Origin: Lactobacillus bombicola | GTDB taxonomy: Bacteria > Bacillota > Bacilli > Lactobacillales > Lactobacillaceae | Reading direction: 5' to 3' | DNA length: 64,000 nt | Assembly: GCF_900112665.1 (NCBI RefSeq) | Contig: NZ_FOMN01000001.1 | Span: 248,502 to 312,501, forward strand | Shown here: piece by piece, positions 1 to 9,509 of the stretch | How positions within the stretch are numbered: the first letter of the stretch is position 1 | Layout: each line of letters begins with the position of its first letter | Notes under the pieces: model-generated | What the model saw: the letters and a program-made list of their open reading frames with translations, nothing else | Told to the model about the DNA's origin: nothing | Database searches by the model: none | Position numbers and translations under genes: made by a program

Positions 1-558
1 TTTTAGCTTCTTAGGATTTTTAACAATATCAGCAATTGTAACCAGGGCCTTGCCTGGACGTAATTTAATGAAACCAGCATTTTTTAAAACAAATAAAGCA
101 CGAGATTCATTAGTTGCATCATTAGGAACCGCAATTGTTGCACCACTAGGCAACTGACTTAATTGGTGATACTTTTTTGAATATAGTCTAATTGGATTAA
201 TTTCAGTTCTACCAATTGCAACCACACCGTTATGATTTGCCTTATTCCATGCCTTTAAAAAAGCATAATGTTGGAAAGCATTTAAATCAATATCGCCATC
301 CTTAACTGCACTATTGGGTTGATTATAATCAGTGAAACTTTTAATTTTAATAGTTACACCATACTTTTTCTTTGCTAAAGCAGCTGCATGATCCCAAATG
401 TCCTGCTTAGCTTTAGTCGAACTTACAATTCCAACTGTAACTACATGACTTTTTTTATTGTTAGTAGTCTTATTTTGACTAAAACTAAACCAACCAGCAA
501 TACCGATTATTGCTATAGCAATTAATCCAATGATAATATTTTTATTTTTTTTTGTCAT
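1..558 (-). CDS. metQ: MetQ-like substrate-binding protein (NlpA family), C-terminus cut by window edge
   Basis: Extracellular binding component of a D/L-methionine ABC importer. About 186 residues are visible. The N-terminus has a lysine-rich start and one hydrophobic helix (residues 7-23), then a domain with the family phrases VTVGIVSS, DLNAFQHYAFL and AVPNDATNESRAL. There is no cysteine in or after the hydrophobic segment, so it is probably anchored by an uncleaved helix rather than as a lipoprotein. The start is supported by a GGAGG box at 566-570. The T-box leader directly upstream agrees with a methionine role. The partner ATPase and permease are not in the window. Confidence 0.85.
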   Translation of the reverse strand, partial: MTKKNKNIIIGLIAIAIIGIAGWFSFSQNKTTNNKKSHVVTVGIVSSTKAKQDIWDHAAALAKKKYGVTIKIKSFTDYNQPNSAVKDGDIDLNAFQHYAFLKAWNKANHNGVVAIGRTEINPIRLYSKKYHQLSQLPSGATIAVPNDATNESRALFVLKNAGFIKLRPGKALVTIADIVKNPKKLK

Positions 559-584
559 TTTACAACCTCCAAAATTAAACAAGC

Positions 585-845
585 AAAAAAGCACTCGTCC
601 TTAGCAAAAGGACGAGTGCTTCGCGTTACCACCTTAATTTCATTTATTACTCACGTAATAAACCTCATTAGCTATCAAACAATAGCTTGCAAATTTAACG
701 GGCGCAACTCCGCTACTAGCTAAATATCACTAATAGACATCATTTCAAGCCCATGTTCACTAACTTTTACTAACTGAGTTTCACCATATCCCCAGCTCTC
801 TTTATTAGTAAAGAGTATAGCTACTCTGCTTTTCAAGATGTATTA
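585..845 (-). promoter_or_regulatory. T-box riboswitch leader of metQ (probably tRNA-Met)
   Basis: Read on the minus strand, the leader ends with the T-box core GGTGGTAACGCG (about 624-635), then a strong terminator with arms GCACTCGTCC and GGACGAGTGC (586-622) and a T-run. This is the usual antiterminator/terminator switch. The UGGU of the T-box would pair with a tRNA ending ACCA. Upstream lies a long imperfect Stem I region; a TGAAATGATG segment near 750 could present an AUG specifier. The Met assignment rests on this and on the downstream gene. Confidence 0.85.
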
Positions 846-965
846 ATATTTAATTGTTTATTAATTTAGCACTTAAAATTAATCTTGTCAACTGAATTTT
901 AATTTTATTTTTAACGATTAGCAATAATAATTTATAGTTAAGATCTAACTTTACAGATTAAAGAA

Positions 966-2453
966 TTAGCGTCTTAATTTTTTATGCTTTAACCAGAAAA
1001 TACTAACTACAGATAATAACAATGTCCCTCCTAAAGAAAGCACCGCTATATTTTCACGTTTTTTTGCTCGAGTTTTAGGTGATAACTCATTTATAGTATC
1101 TTCTGATTTATTATTTAGTTTTGGTTTAGTTACTTCATCTTTTATTGCATCATTAATTTTTTTACTGTAGACATAAGCAACAGACTGCGGAATTTTAGTA
1201 AAGTAACCATAAACTGAACCTTTAATCTCTTTCAAAGTATAACCAGGAATTGTCTTTGCTAGGGTGTGATACTCATCACCAATTTTTCCCTTTAAAACTT
1301 CGTCAGCTACAATTTTTGCCCCAATTTCATCTACAAATTGAATAAAAACCTGTGCTTTAGTATAGACAAAAGTAATAACTTTATTTTTTCTATCCGTAAA
1401 TCGATCACTTGTCTCGCCGATTATATTTTTAATCACATAGCCTGAAATGTTAATACTTGAAACGTCAGTATATTGTTCATCGATTAAACCCATTCTAACA
1501 TGATTGGGCGCCAAAACATTGCCATCCTCATCTCGGTATTGAGTCGTCACAATACCAAAACGAATATAGGTATCGGTATCTTGTCCTACCTGATATTTGG
1601 TCGACATTTCGCATGGATACCAAATATTAGAGCCCTTTGCATCTGTGATGGTTCCTCCATCCAAATTGACCCATCTACTATCTATTGGTTGGCCATAATT
1701 TACTCCTTCCCGATATAGCCAGCCATCCATATTTGAATTTTTTAAATCACAATTATTATTTAATTTTAAAATTTTCAGTTTGGTCATACCTGATAGCATT
1801 GCAAATGTACTTTGATCATCGGAACCAATTGGCGCTTGATTAAATCGTGGTATGCTTCTCATATCAAAATGGCTTAAATCCAGTTTTTTAATATTTGCAC
1901 AACCAGAAAACATTTCACCCATATCGGTTACTTTAGCTGTATTAAATTTTTCTATGTTTAAACTAGGCAAATTATAACAATTGCCAAACATCCCATGCAT
2001 ATTAGTGACATTTGACGTATCAAAGTTACTTACGTCTATAGTTTTTAAATTACAGCAATAATTGAATAGCCCACTCATATTTGTAACTTCAGTAGTGTCG
2101 ATATTTGCTAAACCATCAATCAGAGTCAATTTTTTTAAATAGCTAAACATGTATTCAGCAGAACCAATTATTTTTAGCTTTCCAATTATTTTGATTTGTT
2201 TAACATTATTTTGACCAGCAGCACCAAAAATTGAATAAATTTGCTTTGGATTATTTAAAATTGTAGGAGAGACTTCTGTACCACCTGGAATTGTTAAAAC
2301 TTTTGAAACATCATTATAAAAAACTGGTATTTCATTCCAAACGTAATTAAAAATTAAACGTTTTGCTTTCGAAGCTTTTACAAAAAGATTAGTCTGTTTT
2401 GTTGCTTTTTTAAAATTTAAATCACTTTGTTTACAGTTCATATTATCAGTCAT
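966..2453 (-). CDS. BspA-like (DUF285) surface protein with MucBP repeats, no signal peptide
   Basis: 495 residues. Residues about 120-200 carry BspA-type leucine-rich repeats (VTNMSGLFNYC, VTNMHGMFGNC, VTDMGEMFSGC). Residues about 310-430 hold two MucBP-like repeats (YRDEDGN..., FVDEIGA...) of the type used for mucus or host contact. The C-terminus has a hydrophobic stretch and a basic tail like a sortase signal, but the motif reads LSPKTR instead of LPxTG. No signal peptide precedes the repeats, and the frame closes at a stop not far upstream of the start. The gene may therefore be 5'-truncated and no longer surface-displayed. Family assignment is firm; functionality is doubtful. Confidence 0.75.
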   Translation of the reverse strand: MTDNMNCKQSDLNFKKATKQTNLFVKASKAKRLIFNYVWNEIPVFYNDVSKVLTIPGGTEVSPTILNNPKQIYSIFGAAGQNNVKQIKIIGKLKIIGSAEYMFSYLKKLTLIDGLANIDTTEVTNMSGLFNYCCNLKTIDVSNFDTSNVTNMHGMFGNCYNLPSLNIEKFNTAKVTDMGEMFSGCANIKKLDLSHFDMRSIPRFNQAPIGSDDQSTFAMLSGMTKLKILKLNNNCDLKNSNMDGWLYREGVNYGQPIDSRWVNLDGGTITDAKGSNIWYPCEMSTKYQVGQDTDTYIRFGIVTTQYRDEDGNVLAPNHVRMGLIDEQYTDVSSINISGYVIKNIIGETSDRFTDRKNKVITFVYTKAQVFIQFVDEIGAKIVADEVLKGKIGDEYHTLAKTIPGYTLKEIKGSVYGYFTKIPQSVAYVYSKKINDAIKDEVTKPKLNNKSEDTINELSPKTRAKKRENIAVLSLGGTLLLSVVSIFWLKHKKLRR

Positions 2454-2857
2454 ATCAGTACAGTTAGTTATATTCTCTGAAAAGTTTTTTATACTTGATT
2501 AGCACTCATCTGATTAAATTATTTACATTGCTATTATTAGTTTAAATATCTTCACAATGATATTATCAACTTTGACTATCTTACTTTTGTTAAAATAAGT
2601 TCGTCTACTTGTGCAGTAATTAAGTTACGTATGTTATTAAATTATCGCTTTTTTAAAACAAATAGTCAACTTAAATAGCAATCAAACTAGTAAAATAGTC
2701 CCTTGACTTACAATAGTAACGCTAGTTTTAATTAAAAATAAAATACATGTACTAATATTGGTTAGTATTACCATTAATCTATTAATTCAAAACATGTTTT
2801 TTTAAAAATAATCTTGCTATAGTAGTTATAGATATAATTATGAGGAGAAATAGAAAT
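2454..2857. other. AT-rich intergenic region, no gene seen
   Basis: Divergent spacer between the surface protein and the TipAS protein. No convincing reading frame. It must carry the promoters of both genes, but I cannot assign boxes with confidence; no signal peptide for the surface protein is encoded here. Confidence 0.5.
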
Positions 2858-3169
2858 ATGTCAAAAAAAGCTGATAAATTTGCAGAAGAAAAATTCAATA
2901 AACTAAAAAAAACTGAGGCCGATTTAGTACGTGATTTGCAAACCGTAATTAGTCATCCTGAAGAAGAAAATAAACTTAGTAAGCAAATTTTTCAAAATCA
3001 TCAAACTTGGCTTAAAATTATTATGCCAAATTATTCTCCGGAAATTCATCTAAGTATTGTTAATAGTTATCAGTGTGATAAACGTTATCGTTCGTACTAT
3101 GATGATAAAGCTGGTAAGGGAGCAACCAAAATTTTAATCAAAAGTGTCAAAAAATATTTAACTAAATAA
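2858..3169 (+). CDS. Stand-alone TipAS-like domain protein
   Basis: 103 residues. The segment from HQTWL through a conserved tyrosine- and aspartate-rich stretch (YQCDKRYRSYYDDKAGKGA) to the end matches the TipAS drug-binding domain, normally found behind a MerR helix-turn-helix. Here the HTH part is missing, so the protein could bind a small molecule but not DNA. The first ATG in frame (2840) lies before the AGGAG box at 2843-2847; the start at 2858 has ideal spacing. A terminator follows at once, so the gene is monocistronic. Its role is not known. Confidence 0.7.
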   Translation: MSKKADKFAEEKFNKLKKTEADLVRDLQTVISHPEEENKLSKQIFQNHQTWLKIIMPNYSPEIHLSIVNSYQCDKRYRSYYDDKAGKGATKILIKSVKKYLTK

Positions 3170-3200
3170 AGGCAGTCCCATTATTAAGGGACTGCCTTTT
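3169..3200 (+). terminator. Rho-independent terminator after TipAS gene
   Basis: Arms GGCAGTCCC and GGGACTGCC with a short AT loop and TTTT directly after. Confidence 0.85.
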
Positions 3201-3351
3201 AAGATAACTATCGTTTCACGCAAAAAATATTTTCAACACACTAGTGGTTTTCTTAGTGTCATTTACTTCTCTTAAAAAATTTTTATTCTTTTTAAATTAT
3301 AAAATTGAAGTAGCAGACTATTTTACTTATGATTCTTCGATTAGCTAATTT

Positions 3352-4065
3352 TTAATGGAACCAATGAGTATGCTTATCAGTAAACGCTAATAAATCATTA
3401 CTCAAATACAAAATGTAAGTAAAAAATAAAGTTAAATTAGCATCTCCTTGAAAAGCCGTTACTCCCCAAAGAACAACGGATAAGATACCCTGAATTGTCC
3501 AAAAGTAATACTGCTCCCGAAACCGCAAGGTACACAAAAGTGAACCAGTTAAACCAATTGCACCTGCAACTGCATCAATTAAAGGTCTAGGACTAATGAA
3601 AACTTTTGTATCCATTAAATATAGCAATCCAGTAGTTACAGCAAAAAAGAAAAACGTTAACAGCCATTTAGAAGCATTTAATCCGCGAATATGTTTTGCG
3701 GCATCTTTATTCCAAACTGGCAATAATAAGACTGGCAAATCTAACAGAAAAATATATGATGCTTGCAAAACAATGTTGGCATAATTTTTAGCTGTAATTG
3801 ATATTATGATGTAAATAATTGAAGATAGTAATCCTAATACCCCGTTGATTGCTTTAGCATTAGTGATTGCTAACGTACAAGTAAAACCCATAATTGCCGC
3901 GATCATTGTTACAAATGTAATTAAATTAATTGGAGCAGATATTGTTGTACCAATAATCACACCAATTCCGAGCATTAAGAGCATATAAGTTTTAAAACTC
4001 CAACCTTGCATTTGGTTAATGTACCAATTTATTTTAAATACATTTGTATTTGGTTCAAATTTCAT
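3352..4065 (-). CDS. pnuC: PnuC-family nicotinamide riboside transporter
   Basis: 237 residues with about seven hydrophobic segments. The C-terminal half has the PnuC pattern, including REQYYFWTIQGILSVVLWG and a final segment rich in Y/F/N. PnuC proteins are SWEET-like facilitators that import nicotinamide riboside for NAD synthesis, driven by intracellular phosphorylation. Lactobacilli depend on such uptake because they lack de novo NAD synthesis. The gene appears to be monocistronic; no riboswitch is evident upstream. Confidence 0.85.
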   Translation of the reverse strand: MKFEPNTNVFKINWYINQMQGWSFKTYMLLMLGIGVIIGTTISAPINLITFVTMIAAIMGFTCTLAITNAKAINGVLGLLSSIIYIIISITAKNYANIVLQASYIFLLDLPVLLLPVWNKDAAKHIRGLNASKWLLTFFFFAVTTGLLYLMDTKVFISPRPLIDAVAGAIGLTGSLLCTLRFREQYYFWTIQGILSVVLWGVTAFQGDANLTLFFTYILYLSNDLLAFTDKHTHWFH

Positions 4066-4401
4066 GTATTATCCTACCTTTTCTTAAAAGTCATTGGTTA
4101 AAAAACACGTTCTCAATCATAACATTCTTGAACAGATATAAACAAGAGTTTAACCAAAAGTTAATAACAAATAGAGCTATAAACTATAACTAATTGAACA
4201 ATAAAAAGCTTATAGTTTTAAAAGCAATTTACGTGTAATCACCTAGCTAAATAAAATGGCGGACAAGAGCTTAAATGGTTTTCTAGTACTTTTTTTATAT
4301 ATTTGAACTAAAAAAGTTCGCTATGGGACACAACGGACTCTTATTAGTACTCAATATTATACAGTTATACGCCAAATTTACGAATCAATTAAGTTTTATC
4401 C
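4066..4401. other. Intergenic region without recognisable features
   Basis: About 335 bases of AT-rich DNA between pnuC and the immunity gene. I see no reading frame with a ribosome-binding site and no clear repeat. Confidence 0.4.
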
Positions 4402-4689
4402 TCATCCTCTAAAAAGTGACATTATTCCTACCCCAAATCTTCGTTTTCCAGGAAATTTGGGGTCAAGTAATAACCGATAAATTTTTTTACCACCATCAGA
4501 TAATTCTTCACGAATTGCCAATGGAGTTAATGCATTTTGAAGAGAACTTACTATAGCAGAAAGATATTTTTTCTTTTCCAAGTATCTTTTGGCTAAAAGA
4601 AAAATTCTCTTTTCTTTTGCTGAAATAGGTTCCTGAAGACACGCATTAATTTCAGCTAACAATACAGTTTTCGGTTTCTCTCGTTTCAC
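4402..4689 (-). CDS. Enterocin A-type bacteriocin immunity protein, copy 1
   Basis: 95 residues, starting at GTG with an AAGAGG box upstream. Basic, helical, cytoplasmic type, with the family stretch LTPLAIREELSDGGKKIYRLL. Such proteins (EntA_Immun) protect the producer from pediocin-like or related class II bacteriocins by acting at the mannose-PTS receptor. It lies 18 bases downstream of a secreted-peptide gene that is frameshifted, so only the immunity half seems functional. A close paralogue in the same arrangement is at 9892-10188. Confidence 0.8.
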   Translation of the reverse strand: MKREKPKTVLLAEINACLQEPISAKEKRIFLLAKRYLEKKKYLSAIVSSLQNALTPLAIREELSDGGKKIYRLLLDPKFPGKRRFGVGIMSLFRG

Positions 4690-4707
4690 TAGTAGTACCT
4701 CTTGATT

Positions 4708-5117
4708 TTAATGACTATATCTATTACTGCCAAATCCAAACCCGCTACCTAGAGCATCTTGCCATCCTTGTGCTATAACATGACCAACAGTTTCCCATGG
4801 AGTTCTAGTGACAACGTACTGATAGTATCCGTGATTGCTTTGCATTAAGTAGCTATTAGAACCCGTAGTTGTATCTACTACATGCCATTTTTCTTTTGCT
4901 TTTGGGTAATATCCTGTATTTGTTACATTTGCCGCACGTAATAGATTAACGTATTCATCAGGTTCCTGTGCAGCCTTAATAGTTTGTTTTGTTTCAACCT
5001 GGTTGTCAGATACTTGTACAACTGGTGTTGTGGCTGCTACAACGATTTGTGGTTCTGTTGCAGTAAAAATTCCTGCCGCAGCGATTATACTTGATACTTA
5101 AAAAATTTTCTATTCAT
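4708..5117 (-). pseudogene. Frameshifted small secreted protein (bacteriocin-locus type), copy 1
   Basis: The ATG at 5117 begins MNRKFL, and a signal peptide (VSSIIAAAGIFTATE...) continues in another frame because of one extra base in the T/A run near 5098-5105. The rest reads to the stop at 4708: a linker, then YYPKAKEKWHVVDTTTGSN and a glycine-rich end GWQDALGSGFGFGSN. The same domain ends the paralogue at 10204-10700. The position before an immunity gene suggests an antimicrobial peptide or a helper. I do not recognise a named bacteriocin family. Confidence 0.65.
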
Positions 5118-5337
5118 TTTTGAATCATCAGAAATCCATTGCAATATTTCAAAATATTGTACTGTGGATTTTATTAAAAGTAAATGCAATAATTTGTTTT
5201 TATTTAATAAATATTAGATAGAAATGTACTCCGGATTTTATTTAAGCACAATAGAATACGCTCTATTGGACTAACTACTTTAAGAGATAGTAGAAAAAAG
5301 CTATAAATTTACTTTTTCTTTTAGATTCAATATGAAA

Positions 5338-5520
5338 TTAAGCATGCGTGAATTCAATTTTTACTTTTCTATTGGCCGCTTGAGCAATTTCGCTTAGCAA
5401 CATAGTAAAAGCGTTAAACGAGCCATTTTCAATTCTTGCAATTGTTGATTGCGGCTTGTTTACCAGATTAGCAAATTCCCTTTGCGTTAAGCCCAGATGC
5501 TCTAATCTCGGTATGATCAA
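5338..5520 (-). pseudogene. HTH (XRE/HigA-like) fragment at an IS junction
   Basis: 60 residues with a clear Cro/CI helix-turn-helix (LTQREFANLVNKPQSTIARIE) and an ending (ANRKVKIEF) like HigA-type antitoxins. The upstream part of the gene is replaced by IS3-type sequence at about 5521, so the normal start is gone; the ATG at 5520 has no ribosome-binding site. Probably an antitoxin remnant cut by an insertion sequence. Confidence 0.6.
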
Positions 5521-5681
5521 CGCCGTATTCCCGCTCTAAACTAGCTAAAGTTTCTTGGGGAGACAAGTATTTACTGCAAATTTCAATTTTGTAATCACTT
5601 GAATATTTAGTCATTAAAAAAGTGCTCCTAATAGTCAGATTAATGTCTAACTATTATGGAGCACTTCAATTTCGGGGGTCA
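5521..5681 (-). mobile_element. IS3-family (IS150-like) left-end remnant with orfA start
   Basis: On the minus strand the segment begins TGACCCCC (5674-5681), an IS150-group end, and after a short leader has an ATG (5614) starting MTKYSSDYKIEICSKYLS, the usual start of an OrfA HTH protein. After about 30 codons the frame runs into the HTH fragment. No orfB or right end is present, so the element was deleted after insertion. Confidence 0.6.
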
Positions 5682-5796
5682 TATCGCTTTAGTGACCTGA
5701 TACTCAAGCAAAACTTTACCAAATTCTATCAACTATATTTAATAAAGAGTCGATAAAGCTCCTACTAATCTAAATGATATATTGATTACTGCTGCG

Positions 5797-7176
5797 CTAA
5801 TTTGAGATATTTTCTTTTAATTTACCATCGGTTAATAGCCATTGTTTATATCCTAAATCTTGTGCTTGCCGACTATTAATATGATGGGAAATCATAATCA
5901 CTGTTTTATCAATGTTTGCAAGCAAATTATCTATTTGAACGGCATTTTGAGGATCTAAATTTGCATCAATTTCGTCCGCCAAGATAATTTGCCTATCAAA
6001 AACTAGAGCACGAGCAATCTCTAGGCGAGCACGTTGACCTCCCGATAAATTATTACCACCATCTTTACAAACATAATCTAATGGTTTACTGCCAAGTTCT
6101 TTATCTAAATTGACCTCTTTTAGACATGATTCTAAAATCTGATCTGAAAATCTCAGTCCTAAGCCTAAATTGTAGCGAATAGTATCATTGAAAATATATG
6201 GATCTTGTTGAATTAGAGCAAAATCATTTGGATCAAGAGCTGTTTCTCCATCTTTAGTAGTATAAATTATTTTGCCTTTTGACGGCTTAAGTGAACCCAT
6301 CAATAAATTAAAAACGGTACTCTTACCAATACCCGAGGCGCCTGCTAACAAAATTTTATCGTTTTGATTAATTGTGATCATAGCATTTTTTAGAATTATC
6401 TTGTTACCAAAAGAGAAGGTAATATCGTTACTGTATATCTTTTTTAAAATTGGTGAAGTATTAGTATTGATTTCAAATTTTTCATCAAATTGATCAATTT
6501 CACTTGCAAGTGTTTGTTCAATTGTCTTTCTAATCATTTTGGTTGTTTTTATAGAAGCAAAGTCATTTATAGCTTCTCTTAAAGGCTGCATTACCTGACT
6601 GCTTGCTAAATAAATAGATAGAATGATTGAAATCGTAACGGGTTTGCCAGTGTTCATTAAGAAAAATCCTAGAGCAACTGGTACGAATAGAGCAATTATG
6701 GACCATATCCAAGATATTAATTGAACATCTATTCTAGAGTTATTCATTTTCTGATGAGACCGCTCTGTTACAGAGAGCTGTTGCTTAATTTTTTTGAAAG
6801 CTGGAGCAAATGCACAATAACGCAGTACGGTATCCCGACCACCCATTAAATCACGTATTTGTTCAACAAAATCGCTATTATTATTCGACCATTTGGCTGA
6901 ACGTCGTAACAAGACAGGCTGAAAAATATTTGGGATAAATATTTGGGGTATAGCAAAAATAATAAAGACTGTTCCTAGTAAAAGATTAATCTTCAGTACA
7001 AAAGATGTCGAAAATGCAGCCATACAAAAATCAGAAACAATTTGAATAAGTAAGTTAAAATAATTAGTTTCGATTAATTTGAAATCATTAATTAGTGTAG
7101 AAATCTCTTTATTAGTATTAACCTTTTTAAAAGTTGCCTTCTTAATATATTCGGATTTAAGGTTTGTATTGAGTAA
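5797..7176 (-). pseudogene. 5'-truncated ABC exporter (membrane domain fused to ATPase)
   Basis: From about 7176 to the stop the frame encodes the rest of a fused ABC exporter. Membrane helices are followed by an ATPase with Walker A AGASGIGKST, signature LSGGQRARLEIARAL, Walker B IILADE and H-loop ISHH. The first part of the membrane domain is absent: upstream of about 7176 the sequence is a Fic gene instead. The first ATG is at 7023, but homology to exporters (STLINDFKLIETNYF) continues above it. It once exported a peptide or drug and is now unlikely to work. Its location near bacteriocin-type genes suggests a bacteriocin exporter. Confidence 0.75.
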
Positions 7177-7486
7177 ATAAATGATTTTGTTTTGTATCTT
7201 CGAAAACAGCCAAATCCAGAATATAACTGTACGCTTCGTTTAAGTTAATAATCTCCAGCGTTTCCCTAATGGTTTTCCCATGAATAGTTGCGCCGAGCCC
7301 GCCGTTAAGAATCTCGGCAGTTTCGGCTTCGGTCATTGTGTTGCCCTCAATTGCAGCAGAAGACCAGACGTGTTCAATTCTGATATTTTGCTCGAGTTGC
7401 TTAACTTCAAGCGGGGATAATGGTCTGTAAGTATCCATCTTGTTTTTTAGGTTTGTAATTGCGGCTAATTTTCCCCCGTATTCCAT
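7177..7486 (-). pseudogene. Fic protein N-terminal fragment
   Basis: About 100 residues with a good start (GAAGG box, ATG at 7486). It contains the self-inhibitory helix of Fic proteins (WSSAAIEGNTMT, residues 41-52: S-x-x-x-E-G-N) and the following ILNG...HGKTIRE region. The catalytic HPFxxGNGR part is lost where the frame meets the truncated ABC exporter at about 7176. It is one of at least three Fic genes in this cluster. Confidence 0.75.
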
Positions 7487-7524
7487 TGTGATACCTTCTT
7501 AATTAAATTAATATTTTGGGCCAA

Positions 7525-8414
7525 CTAAAGCTCAAGTCCATCGTTGCCCAGTTCCTGCTGCTCTTTTTCCTGTTGTTCAGCGTATTTTTTGGCAAGTTCA
7601 GCTTGGCTATCATGTGTTTGTCTACCATGCTCTCCTTCACCCTGTTTGCTCCATGCAGCTGCTTTGAGCATTTTTTTGAATTCGGCAATAGTTTCTTTTT
7701 CTTCATTAGCGGATAATTCCTGACTTTTATGTTCCGCCCGCGCCTGCAAGTTTGGCTCCATACCAGAAATACCATTTTGATACGTCCAGTCCTTAAGGTC
7801 GGTCATGTCATTTGAAAAGTAATAATCAGCCAGCTTTTTCTGCCATGTGGGCATTTGTCAAGCGGCACATTAATCATACCGGCTCCGTTATCAATCATTA
7901 TCTTGTTAGCCGCAATTGTGGCGGTCCGCTTGTTGCCATCGTAGAACATTTGTTGGCGCATATTGTGATACATCAGGGTTAGTGCCTTATCGGTAGCAGT
8001 ATGATTACTGGCTAGCAGCTGCTTTAAATACTCCTGTTCTTGGCCCTCTTCAATCATAGGTGGTTCAAACTCACCTCGGTAAGTTTCCACCCCGCATGAT
8101 CCATTACGCAAATATCCTGGAAAGGCCGCCGTATCGCGTGCAACAATCTTATTAATCTTCTTTTTAAAGTTTAAGTCTAGGGGCTTTTTTTCATTGATGG
8201 CAAACTGCCAGCCACGCTTAAGTTGAACAATAATATTAATATCATCGATTGGAAGGCCGTCAACACCCAGGCCATCAATGATTGTCTGGGTTTGCGGCAT
8301 GGTGGTAGTCAGGCCTTCAAAGCGTGAGTTAGTGAAGACCAATTTGGTTAGATTGGTTTTGGCAAAGCGTCTATTTTCTTCAGGCGTTAGCCTAAATTTG
8401 TCTTCATACTTCAA
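7525..8414 (-). pseudogene. Frameshifted Fic-like protein with altered active site
   Basis: The first frame (8414 to about 7860, TTG start with GCAGGA box) contains an SRFEG motif near residue 30, like the Fic inhibitory helix, and the Fic core QMFYDGNKRTA at 155-165. The usual catalytic histidine of HxFx(D/E)GN is glutamine. After NVPLDK the coding frame shifts by one and continues MPTWQKKLADYYFSND to the stop at 7525, with a glutamine-rich tail ending NDGLEL. It follows the intact Fic gene by about 40 bases and was probably co-transcribed. Confidence 0.7.
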
Positions 8415-8455
8415 TTGATTTATCCTGCTTTTTAATCTAATTCAAGGCCTTCATC

Positions 8456-9070
8456 TTAATCTAACGCCTGTTGTTCTTTGCCATACCTATTAGCTAATAT
8501 AGTAAAAGCATTCTCTCGGCTAGGCATATTTTGAATCTTAATTAATTGCGCAATTCGTCCCACATCAGCGTCTATTTGCGCTTGGATCATCTCTTCATTT
8601 TTTCGTGGGTAGTCAATCACTTGGCCATGGTTTGCTGCATAGGCAGAAAGAAAAACTTTACAGCTCCGACCGTTGCCCTCTCTAAACGGGTGCATAAAAT
8701 TGATTTCATCTAATAGTTTAGTGTAATCCTCAGCTGCTAAAGCCCTCTTTTCGGGCTGATTATGCATGATGCTATTAATATTGGTTTCCGCATACCCAAA
8801 TCTTGAATGGTCAAAAAAATCATAACCGTTTTTTTGGAAATTACCCGGTCGGTATTTTCCGGCCCAATCATATAAACGGCCAAACATGATTTTATGAACC
8901 TTTTTTATATCCTGAATATTTTTAATTTGGGGCTTGGAGTGGAGAAAAATTGCTGCTCTGCGCGTTGCTTGAAGATATTCTACTTGTTCAAGCTTTTGCT
9001 GATCCCGAATATGATATTTGTTTTTCAAAACGCCGTTAGGGTACAGCGTATCTTGTATCCAGTCACTCAT
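8456..9070 (-). CDS. fic: Fic toxin (AMP-transferase)
   Basis: 204 residues counted from the ATG at 9070. This start overlaps the antitoxin stop (ATGAGTGA), whereas the upstream in-frame start near 9094 lies inside the antitoxin gene. The core motif HPFREGNGR is at residues 127-135 with the catalytic histidine, and a flap-like FQKNGYDFFDH precedes it. Fic enzymes transfer AMP from ATP to hydroxyl side chains of target proteins; class I members such as FicT/VbhT are toxins held by a separate antitoxin. There is no inhibitory helix in this protein, in line with class I. The operon order is antitoxin, toxin, degenerate Fic, Fic fragment. Confidence 0.85.
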   Translation of the reverse strand: MSDWIQDTLYPNGVLKNKYHIRDQQKLEQVEYLQATRRAAIFLHSKPQIKNIQDIKKVHKIMFGRLYDWAGKYRPGNFQKNGYDFFDHSRFGYAETNINSIMHNQPEKRALAAEDYTKLLDEINFMHPFREGNGRSCKVFLSAYAANHGQVIDYPRKNEEMIQAQIDADVGRIAQLIKIQNMPSRENAFTILANRYGKEQQALD

Positions 9071-9485
9071 TGTTACTATCCCAAATTGCAGCAATTTCCT
9101 TAACTTCTTCTGGATCAGGATTTACAACTCCGTCCAGAACGGCTTGAATATCCTCCTTAGTGGGGTTCCAGCCCTCTAAATGACTAGCTTCTACTACTCC
9201 CCGGATTTCAAAATACATTTCTTTATCTGGTATAAAGACGCCCTGAATGGTCTGCGCGTCATCATCAATTTCTAAATTATATGATTGTGGTTTTAACATG
9301 TTTAATAAATCACCCGCTCTTTTATCTAAACCGACCGCAAAGGCGTCAAGAATTCTGATTGACCAAGCTTCAATAGGCCTAGCAATTGCTTTTCTTAGTG
9401 TACTTTCTGAAACGTGACTCTTTTCGGCAACTTCCCTTACCGAAACGTGTTTATTATTCAGTAGTTTTGTAATTGTTGCGCTCAT
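9063..9485 (-). CDS. HTH-containing antitoxin of Fic toxin
   Basis: 140 residues. The first 50 form a helix-turn-helix (VSVREVAEKSHVSESTLRKAI). The last 40 (VEASHLEGWNPTKEDIQAVL...) resemble the VbhA/FicA antitoxin helix, with LEG in place of the S-x-x-x-E-G inhibitory motif. It overlaps the fic start by 8 bases, indicating translational coupling. Palindromes over its own promoter (9510-9561) suggest autoregulation through the HTH domain. The fused DNA-binding/FicA layout is less common than short FicA proteins. The antitoxin role is inferred from position and motif. Confidence 0.7.
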   Translation of the reverse strand: MSATITKLLNNKHVSVREVAEKSHVSESTLRKAIARPIEAWSIRILDAFAVGLDKRAGDLLNMLKPQSYNLEIDDDAQTIQGVFIPDKEMYFEIRGVVEASHLEGWNPTKEDIQAVLDGVVNPDPEEVKEIAAIWDSNNE

Positions 9486-9509
9486 TTTAAAATGCTCATT
9501 TCTAAAATT

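Noticed and set aside
7503..7775. 90-residue frame overlapping the degenerate Fic gene
   Set aside because: Out-of-frame shadow; the Fic tail in the neighbouring frame is supported by similarity to the tail at 9588.
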